Positions 58,394 through 64,000 of a stretch of DNA of 64,000 bases are shown one piece after another. The translations under genes and the position numbers were made by a program. Where the stretch lies: positions 23,707 through 87,706 of the forward strand of contig CAYJAB010000004.1 of NCBI GenBank assembly GCA_964368305.1, written 5' to 3'. The notes below the pieces were generated by a model that had not been told where the DNA came from, did not search any database, and saw only the letters and a list, made by a program, of their open reading frames with translations. The DNA comes from CAYJAB01 sp964368305. Its GTDB lineage: Bacteria; Bacillota_I; Bacilli_A; Erysipelotrichales; Erysipelotrichaceae. Numbering within the stretch: position 1 is the stretch's first letter; every line of letters begins with the position of its first letter.

Positions 58394-59554
58394 TTAATTT
58401 AATCCTGCATAATACGTTTGAGCAAACTCAACCGCTTTATTTAATGCATTAGATGTTTGAGACACACCAGATACAACATCTGCTGGCCCTTGCGCTTCAA
58501 TAAGAGATGCGATATATTCAGATCCAACAGCAGTTAAATCAGCACCAAACCCTTCTGATTCTTGTGAATCACGTACACTAATATCTGTAATCATTCCTTC
58601 TGAATCAAATGTTACATGTGTTTCAATTTCACCTACATACCCTTGTGTTACAACTTCAACAATTGTAAGATCCTCTTGTTCATTATGCGAAATTACACCT
58701 TCGAATAATTCACCATTGATTGCAACATACACCATTCTTTGGAAATCTCCAACAAATGTAATTGTTGCTCCACTTACAACATCTCTATCCATAATATCTG
58801 TTGATGATTGGTTTACAGTTTTAAACATTTCATAAACTTCATCTAATGTCATGTTGTTTGCTAAAATATGCGCTACAATTGCATCTAACTGTTCACCATA
58901 ACTTCTACCACCGTTATAACCAGCAAATGAAATTCTATTTGAACCATTTACAAATACTGTTCCATCATGTAAATCATGCAATGCAATTAAATCTTTCACT
59001 AAAGTATCTTCAGTAAGTTCAATTCCACCTTCTTTTGCTACATAACTATATGCTACTAAAGCCTTATCTAATGCTACTTCATTTTGACTATAATCTGTAA
59101 ATGTTAGTTCTTTAAATGTTGTTTCATTTGTTACATTATCTTTTACAGCAAACACCATAAATTGTGCTGAAGCTCCATCACCAAATGCTGGATCATATCC
59201 AAATGATGTAAAGTTTGATAAATTAAATTCACCTTCTACTTCTTCAATTTTTGCATCCGATACATTCATCATATATCCCATAATGCCTTTTTTAGAGTAT
59301 TCTGTATCTGTTCCTTTATTGCGAATAACATCAAAATTCAACTCAGTGATAATTCCATCTTCTGTTGTTCCTTCAAAGATGAATGTATCATTTTTAGGAC
59401 TTCCACTTGATGTTGTTCCTTTCATTTCATACTCTGCCGCAAATGTTTCTACAACTACATCTGTTTGATTTTGATCTTGATCAGTGTTAGATGTACATCC
59501 TACAACACCAAATACAAGAACTAAAGATAATAAAAGTAATACGATTTTTTTCAT
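58394..59554 (-). CDS. FMN-binding lipoprotein with two flavinylation-like motifs
   Basis: An extracytoplasmic lipoprotein of 386 residues. The signal peptide ends VVGC with lipid-bearing Cys20, then an Asp/Gln-rich linker. Two regions end in the pattern that closes FMN_bind domains: DVVSGATIT with Thr264 (canonical SGAT, the Thr that ApbE flavinylates) and DVVSGVSQTS at 360-368, where SGVS replaces SGAT. The C-terminal part (about 295-386) looks most like a RnfG-type FMN_bind domain. It may carry electrons outside the cell membrane. ApbE and partner reductases are not in the window. The start at 59554 has AAAGGA; transcript is monocistronic. Confidence 0.78.
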   Translation of the reverse strand: MKKIVLLLLSLVLVFGVVGCTSNTDQDQNQTDVVVETFAAEYEMKGTTSSGSPKNDTFIFEGTTEDGIITELNFDVIRNKGTDTEYSKKGIMGYMMNVSDAKIEEVEGEFNLSNFTSFGYDPAFGDGASAQFMVFAVKDNVTNETTFKELTFTDYSQNEVALDKALVAYSYVAKEGGIELTEDTLVKDLIALHDLHDGTVFVNGSNRISFAGYNGGRSYGEQLDAIVAHILANNMTLDEVYEMFKTVNQSSTDIMDRDVVSGATITFVGDFQRMVYVAINGELFEGVISHNEQEDLTIVEVVTQGYVGEIETHVTFDSEGMITDISVRDSQESEGFGADLTAVGSEYIASLIEAQGPADVVSGVSQTSNALNKAVEFAQTYYAGLN

Positions 59555-59570
59555 TAGTTTTTTCCTTTCG

Positions 59571-59616
59571 TTTATGGATAAACCATAAAACATATACGTT
59601 ACCTATTGCTTAGGTA
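59571..59616 (-). promoter_or_regulatory. Structured leader of the FMN lipoprotein gene (two tandem hairpins)
   Basis: In the roughly 60-base leader the minus strand has TACCTA-AGCAA-TAGGTA (59600-59616) and then TTTATGG-TTTAT-CCATAAA (59571-59589). Both stems are perfect. The second ends just before the ribosome site. Neither has a T-run, so translation control or message stability is more likely than termination. Confidence 0.5.
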
Positions 59617-59621
59617 CATGC

Positions 59622-59650
59622 ATTTTAACACTAAGTTATTTTTTTATCAA
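59622..59650 (-). promoter_or_regulatory. Promoter of the FMN lipoprotein gene
   Basis: TTGATA (59645-59650), a 17-base spacer and TAAAAT (59622-59627) with an extended TGT lie on the minus strand. Confidence 0.65.
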
Positions 59651-59677
59651 GTATTTTAATCATTCTCTAAATAGCTA

Positions 59678-59727
59678 TATAAAAACGAACCTCTAATAAT
59701 TGGATATCCAACTTCTGAGGTTCGTTT
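59678..59727 (-). terminator. Terminator after the DUF554 gene
   Basis: AAACGAACCTC and GAGGTTCGTTT form an 11-bp stem with a T-rich end on the minus strand. The loop contains a second small palindrome, TTGGATATCCAA. Confidence 0.75.
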
Positions 59728-59771
59728 CATATTTTTCATCTCAAGTTTAAATTAAAATACTTATCCATTTT

Positions 59772-60458
59772 CTATAAAAACATATTAAATAAAATAGGCA
59801 TAAACATTGCAGGAATCAAATTAGCTATTTTAATATTAGTTGCCTTAAGTAAATTCAACCCTAGTGCAATAACCAAAAGTGAGCCTACAACTGATATTTG
59901 ACTAATAACAGTCTCAGCTAAATAAGGTTGAATCAAGCTTGCGAATAAAGAAATACTACCTTGATAAAGCAATACAATAATCGCAGAAAACATAACACCA
60001 ATTCCCATAGTACTCGCGATAATAATTGAACTTATAAAATCTAAGACGGTTTTTGCATATAATGTTTCATGCGACAAATAAAGACCACTTTCAAGCGCTC
60101 CTACTAGTGTCATCGCACCAACACAATATAATACGCACCCTGTGATAAAAGACTTTGCAAATGTTTGATCTTGTGATTTACCATTAAATCTCTCATTCAC
60201 TTTATCTGCAAATTGAGTGATTTTAGCATCGATATTTAATAAATACCCAATCGACGCTCCAAACACCATAGAGAAAATCAGAATCGTAGCATCCATTTCT
60301 ACAATTGCACCAGTTATTCCCATATAAAGAATTACAAGAGCGATTCCTGAAAATATCATTTCTCCTAACTCTTCTTTAATCCATTTTTTAAAAACAATTC
60401 CAATTAGACTTCCAAGAATAACTCCAATTGCATTTACAATACTTCCTAAAAACACCAT
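59772..60458 (-). CDS. DUF554 family membrane protein (YqgA/YdfK-like)
   Basis: Integral membrane protein of 228 residues with about seven helices. Family features are GSIVNAIGVILGSLIG at the N-terminus, CVGAMTLVGALESGL in the middle and VGSLLVIALGLNLL near the end. No biochemical function is established for DUF554. It starts one base after the stop of the TrmN6-like gene, so it is last in the two-component/methyltransferase run. Confidence 0.85.
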   Translation of the reverse strand: MVFLGSIVNAIGVILGSLIGIVFKKWIKEELGEMIFSGIALVILYMGITGAIVEMDATILIFSMVFGASIGYLLNIDAKITQFADKVNERFNGKSQDQTFAKSFITGCVLYCVGAMTLVGALESGLYLSHETLYAKTVLDFISSIIIASTMGIGVMFSAIIVLLYQGSISLFASLIQPYLAETVISQISVVGSLLVIALGLNLLKATNIKIANLIPAMFMPILFNMFL

Positions 60459-60459
60459 A

Positions 60460-61119
60460 TTATCTTTTTACAATGTAAGGTTTCTCAACCTTACACCCCT
60501 TTCCACCTTTTTTTATTGCTTCTATTAATATTCCATGTGCTTCTTCATTATTTTCATCATAAATAAATTGCATCGTCTTAATAGTCAGTTCATTTTTAGA
60601 GAATTCATTTACAATATCCACTACTCTATTCGCACGATGCACCATGTAAACTCTACCTTCATCCTTTAGTAATCTACTAATATTGAAGCACAAATCAGAT
60701 AATAATAAATTTTCTTCATGCCTAGCTGTTTTAATCATTTCATTTTGATTCATTTGCTTTGCAGTAAAATCATTAAAATAAGGAGGATTTACAACAATAA
60801 CATCAACTAAAGGGATTTGAATATCTTTAATATCCCCTACATAAAGTTCATAGTTTTCTATCTTATGGTACTCTAAATTTTTTTTAGCCAAATTAATTGC
60901 ATCCTGTTGAATATCAATACCAATTAACTTTCCATAATTATAAAGTGTAGCATACAACAATAATGCACCATTGTTTGTACCAATATCAAGTACGATCTCA
61001 TTGTCTTTTATTTTCATAAATCTACCTAATAAATGTGTATCTGTATTAAATCTAAACATATCTTTTCTTTGATACAAATAAATGTCGGTATTAGGTAAGT
61101 AATCAAATGTATATTCCAT
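60460..61119 (-). CDS. tRNA1(Val) adenine-N6 methyltransferase-like protein (TrmN6/YfiC)
   Basis: SAM-dependent N6-adenine methyltransferase with a Rossmann fold. The DIGTNNGALLLYAT SAM loop is near residue 45, IDIQQDAI follows, and the catalytic NPPYF motif (about 110-114) marks adenine-N6 activity. The starting segment RFNTDTHLLGRFM is typical of the YfiC group that methylates A37 of tRNA-Val; the exact target in this organism is inferred. Eight bases separate it from the histidine kinase gene. Confidence 0.82.
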   Translation of the reverse strand: MEYTFDYLPNTDIYLYQRKDMFRFNTDTHLLGRFMKIKDNEIVLDIGTNNGALLLYATLYNYGKLIGIDIQQDAINLAKKNLEYHKIENYELYVGDIKDIQIPLVDVIVVNPPYFNDFTAKQMNQNEMIKTARHEENLLLSDLCFNISRLLKDEGRVYMVHRANRVVDIVNEFSKNELTIKTMQFIYDENNEEAHGILIEAIKKGGKGCKVEKPYIVKR

Positions 61120-61127
61120 AATTTCTC

Positions 61128-62531
61128 CTATAGTTCAAACCAAAAAGTACTCCCTTTTTTCACTGTACTTTTTACGCCATATTTTGCGTTATGTGCATGT
61201 AAAATCCCCTTAGAAATAGAAAGTCCTAATCCCGAACCCTCAGATGCTCTATGATGCCCTTTATTAATTTTTTGATATCTATCCCAAATCATTTTTTGAT
61301 TCTCTTTAGCAATACCTATACCATGGTCAATCACAGACAACCTTGTCTTTTCATCTTTTGCTGCAATCTTAACAATAATTTTTTTATCTTCACCAACATA
61401 TTTAATCGCATTATTGATAAAGTTATATACTACTTGTCCAATTTTCACTTCATCTGCGTTTACATACATCGGAGTAGGATAAATAAGTTCAATGGTTATC
61501 CCTTCTTTAATTAAAAGTCCATCAAACAGGGAAATAATTGACTCAGTAACCTCTACCAAATTAAAGTTTGTCTTATTTAAAACCATATTTCCAGACTGCA
61601 ACTTAGAAAGTTCTAACATATCAGAAACCAATCTATCTAAATGATTCGCTTCATGTATAATCACTTTCAAGTGTTCTTCTCGTTTTTCAGGATTATTTCC
61701 AGAGATATCTTGAATCATTTCTGCATACGCTTTTATCATTGTTAATGGTGTTTTAATATCATGTGATACATTTGCAATTAGATCTCTTCTTAATTCATCC
61801 GTTTTTTCCATTTCATTTTTCGCAAAGTTAAGTGTGTATGCTAGTTCATCCACCTCACTAAGACCGTCGTATTCAAATGACACTTCATGATTTCCCCCTG
61901 CAAATTGTTTCGCACTTTTTGTCATTTTAATAATCGGTCTTGAAAGTCTGTTTGACATTATTAATGACACAAACGAAGCAACTGCAAGCGTAAAAATAGA
62001 TATATAAATAAACTGGTTTTGAATAATAAACACAGTTGAATCCACAGGCTCAATTTGTGCATTCATAACAAGATAATAACTACCTAAATTACTTGATATT
62101 TTAGTCCCATATATAATCATTTCATTTTCAAAACGAGGATTGTTCACGTATTCAATTTTCTCTGACATTTCATCTAAATAAATCGATTCTAAAAATCCAT
62201 ACTTATCATATTGATTTTGATTAATATAACACCCTACACCTAAAGAATCCGCATTAAAAATCTCTACACCACTTTCACTATAAAAAGTCATACATAATTG
62301 ATTGTTGTATGACAAATCAAAGACATCTTCCGTAAAAGCATTCGCATTATCTTCTTGTATAGATAAAGTTATTTGCTCAACTATAGTCTTTATTGAATTT
62401 ACTTTTACACTTCTATAGTATGGAGCAAGAGATGATAGTTGCAAAGTCACAAGCACCAATAACATAATCCATGAAAATAACGAAAAATAAATCCAAGTTC
62501 TAAATTTAATCCCCTTAAAATCAAACCTCAA
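61128..62531 (-). CDS. Sensor histidine kinase
   Basis: Two membrane helices (about residues 13-35 and 170-190) flank an extracellular sensor region of about 135 residues without a known domain. HAMP, HisKA (NVSHDIKTPLTMIKAY with the phospho-His) and HATPase boxes (NFINNAIKY, DHGIGI, GSGLGLSISKGI) follow. The start is uncertain: I favour the TTG at 62531 (MRFDFKG...), close to the regulator's stop, over the TTG at 62561, which has no better ribosome site. It overlaps the regulator gene by 11 bases. The signal is unknown. Confidence 0.88.
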   Translation of the reverse strand: MRFDFKGIKFRTWIYFSLFSWIMLLVLVTLQLSSLAPYYRSVKVNSIKTIVEQITLSIQEDNANAFTEDVFDLSYNNQLCMTFYSESGVEIFNADSLGVGCYINQNQYDKYGFLESIYLDEMSEKIEYVNNPRFENEMIIYGTKISSNLGSYYLVMNAQIEPVDSTVFIIQNQFIYISIFTLAVASFVSLIMSNRLSRPIIKMTKSAKQFAGGNHEVSFEYDGLSEVDELAYTLNFAKNEMEKTDELRRDLIANVSHDIKTPLTMIKAYAEMIQDISGNNPEKREEHLKVIIHEANHLDRLVSDMLELSKLQSGNMVLNKTNFNLVEVTESIISLFDGLLIKEGITIELIYPTPMYVNADEVKIGQVVYNFINNAIKYVGEDKKIIVKIAAKDEKTRLSVIDHGIGIAKENQKMIWDRYQKINKGHHRASEGSGLGLSISKGILHAHNAKYGVKSTVKKGSTFWFEL

Positions 62532-63183
62532 ATTTATACCCCATTCCTCTAATAGTAACAATTAGATGACGATATTCTCTTAGACGAGCACGTAACATTT
62601 TTACATGCGTATCAACTGTACGATCATCTCCATAATAATCATAATTCCATACTTCTTCTAACAGGCGACTACGACTTAATGCAATATTTTTATTTTTAGC
62701 CATATAAACTAATAATTCATATTCTCTTGGTGTCATGTTTATCACCTCATCATTCACTGTAACTTTATGTGCAGCAATATCGATAATTAGTGTATTGAAC
62801 ACCATTTTTTCTTCTTTTCCTGTATGATTTCTTTCTAATACAACTTTTACTCTAGCCATAAGTTCTTTAGGAGAAAAAGGCTTTGTTACAAAATCATCAA
62901 TCCCTAGTTCAAACCCATACAGTTTATCATATTCTTCTTGTCTTGCACTTAACATGATGACTGGTATTTTCTTGATTTTTTTTATTTGTTTACACGCATT
63001 GTATCCATCAAGATTTGGCATCATGATGTCTAAAATAATTAAGTCAAAGTTATCATTTTCGACCATTCTGATTGCTTCTTCACCATCGTTTGCTTCTAAA
63101 ATAGTATGACCATATAATATCGCATACTCCTTAATGACTTCTCTTATTTTAACTTCATCATCTACAATTAATATTTTTCCCAT
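62521..63183 (-). CDS. OmpR/PhoB-family response regulator
   Basis: An N-terminal receiver domain (acidic Asp8-Asp9, phosphoacceptor Asp52 in LDIMMPNLDG, later TKPFSPKEL Lys) is followed by a winged-helix DNA-binding domain (about 125-220, with TPREYELLVYMAKN and VDTHVKMLRARLRE). It is coupled to the kinase gene by overlap. A TTTCACA direct repeat with 11-bp period lies upstream (63219-63236) and suits binding by an OmpR-type dimer, so autoregulation is plausible. Confidence 0.92.
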   Translation of the reverse strand: MGKILIVDDEVKIREVIKEYAILYGHTILEANDGEEAIRMVENDNFDLIILDIMMPNLDGYNACKQIKKIKKIPVIMLSARQEEYDKLYGFELGIDDFVTKPFSPKELMARVKVVLERNHTGKEEKMVFNTLIIDIAAHKVTVNDEVINMTPREYELLVYMAKNKNIALSRSRLLEEVWNYDYYGDDRTVDTHVKMLRARLREYRHLIVTIRGMGYKFEV

Positions 63184-63218
63184 AACTTTACCCCATTTTT
63201 ATAATTCTAATAAAAAAC

Positions 63219-63236
63219 TGTGAAATCAATGTGAAA
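63219..63236 (-). promoter_or_regulatory. Direct repeat upstream of the response regulator gene
   Basis: The minus strand has TTTCACA-TTGA-TTTCACA, two identical 7-mers spaced one helical turn (11 bp) apart. They lie about 36 bases before the regulator start and directly after the dnaE stop. This is the geometry of OmpR/PhoP boxes. Confidence 0.45.
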
Positions 63237-64000
63237 TTAATTTATATTAATCTTCTTCATTTGATTTAATAAACAAGAATCTGTAGATTCAATTTTACCA
63301 GAAATCACAATATAATTTCCTTTAATAAGTTCTGCTTGATATTTATTAAACTGTGTAGGCATTACAGCTAAGTCAAGTTGCCCTGATTCATCCATAATAT
63401 TCACAAATGCCATTTGATCCCCTTTTTTTGTACGATGTAGTTTTACCCTTGTAATCATTCCTAGCACTTGTATGTACCCTCTTTTTTGCTTACATACAGC
63501 GATATTATCCCCATTATACCCTAATTGTTTTTTAATATAAATAATTGGATGTGATGATAAATAAAAACCTAAAACATTTTTCTCATTTTCAAGTCTTTCA
63601 AAATCAAAGTCTTTCATGATAATTGGGATTGGTTTACTAACTAATCCAAAATCCAATGTTTGTTTATCTCCAGTGTCTACACTTACAAGATTTGCATAAA
63701 TAAGTGCTTCATTTAAAGAGGCTATCATACTACTTCTTGACATACCAAACTCATCAAACGCACCAGCATAAATTAAAGACTCTATCATTTTATTTGTGAT
63801 TTTCAAAAGATTAAGTCGCGAAATACAATTATAGTAATCCTCATATTTTCCGAGACCATTTCGATCTTTTAAAATCTCAGCTACAGCATTTATACCAATC
63901 CCCTTTATCGCAAGCAGTGGAAAGCGTATACTACTATTTTCTATTTCATATTTATATGTACTGTCATTAATAGATGGCGGAAGAACAATTACTTTTCTTT
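63237..64000 (-). CDS. dnaE: DNA polymerase III subunit alpha DnaE, C-terminal part (5' end outside window)
   Basis: The reading frame is open to the right edge, so the gene is truncated; the TTG at 63806 is internal and is not a start. The visible 254 or so residues include PPSINDSTYKYEIENSSIRF, AIKGIGINAVAEIL (helix-hairpin-helix), YAGAFDEFG, LGFYLSSHP and an OB-fold (IQVLGMITRVKLHRTKKGDQMAFVN split over about 200-225). These are the C-terminal domains of DnaE. In PolC-containing bacteria DnaE extends RNA primers before PolC takes over. The visible end lacks the usual tau-binding tail and is short. Confidence 0.9.
   Translation of the reverse strand, partial: RKVIVLPPSINDSTYKYEIENSSIRFPLLAIKGIGINAVAEILKDRNGLGKYEDYYNCISRLNLLKITNKMIESLIYAGAFDEFGMSRSSMIASLNEALIYANLVSVDTGDKQTLDFGLVSKPIPIIMKDFDFERLENEKNVLGFYLSSHPIIYIKKQLGYNGDNIAVCKQKRGYIQVLGMITRVKLHRTKKGDQMAFVNIMDESGQLDLAVMPTQFNKYQAELIKGNYIVISGKIESTDSCLLNQMKKININ

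Noticed and set aside
63807..64000. TTG at 63806 as the start of a separate 189-residue OB-fold protein
   Set aside because: The frame stays open to the window edge and upstream codons read as conserved DnaE sequence (PPSIND, AIKGIG), so it is the truncated dnaE gene.

Overview
AT-rich chromosomal DNA of a low-GC Gram-positive bacterium (Bacillota). This is shown by PolC-type DNA polymerase III beside a separate DnaE, Prp protease with N-terminally extended L27, FakA, two Asp23-family proteins, DivIB, ECF-type RibU, and Bacillus-like gene orders (yqhY-nusB-xseA-xseB-ispA-dxs-tlyA-recN, xerD-deoB, murG-murB-divIB, rplU-prp-rpmA-obgE). The mix resembles Erysipelotrichia-like gut Firmicutes, but that is a guess. 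No IS element, prophage, CRISPR array, rRNA or tRNA was seen.

Layout. 1-15.0 kb reads almost entirely rightward: the 3' end of an adenine deaminase gene; a lone leftward TtcA-type gene; truB-ribF; yqhY; the nusB-xseA-xseB-ispA-dxs-tlyA-recN run (transcription factor, exonuclease VII, isoprenoid start, DNA repair); an EFR1-type flavodoxin/ferredoxin; dinB-xerD-deoB. In the 41-bp gap after deoB (14987-15014) lies a 28-bp sequence that I read as the chromosomal dif site. It shares a 19-base core with E. coli dif, the gene orientation flips exactly there, and xerD lies 1.2 kb away. I therefore read the window as spanning the replication terminus.

15.0-36.6 kb reads leftward: an unfamiliar secreted/membrane protein pair beside dif; a YugP-like protease; HU; a Ugp-like ABC importer operon that contains an NPP-type phosphodiesterase; a lone rightward beta-CASP-like MBL protein; a TetR-controlled ABC pair with an ATC-hydrolase-like protein; a preQ1-riboswitch-controlled queuosine precursor transporter; a PPTase-like gene with gpsA, der, cmk and a coiled-coil membrane protein; and RibU behind an FMN riboswitch.

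36.7-64.0 kb, also leftward: recG-plsX-rnc-galM-galK-nfnA-nfnB-polC as one tightly packed run; yloU-fakA; murG-murB-divIB; ruvA-ruvB; rplU-prp-rpmA-obgE behind an L21 leader; an FMN-binding lipoprotein with a structured leader; and dnaE (partial), a two-component system, a TrmN6-like methyltransferase and a DUF554 protein.

The window is mostly core genome. The accessory or less explained parts are the gene pair beside dif, the NPP/ABC operon with its divergent MBL gene, the TetR/ABC cluster and the FMN lipoprotein. All start choices, promoters and RNA structures were read by eye; no search or folding program was run.
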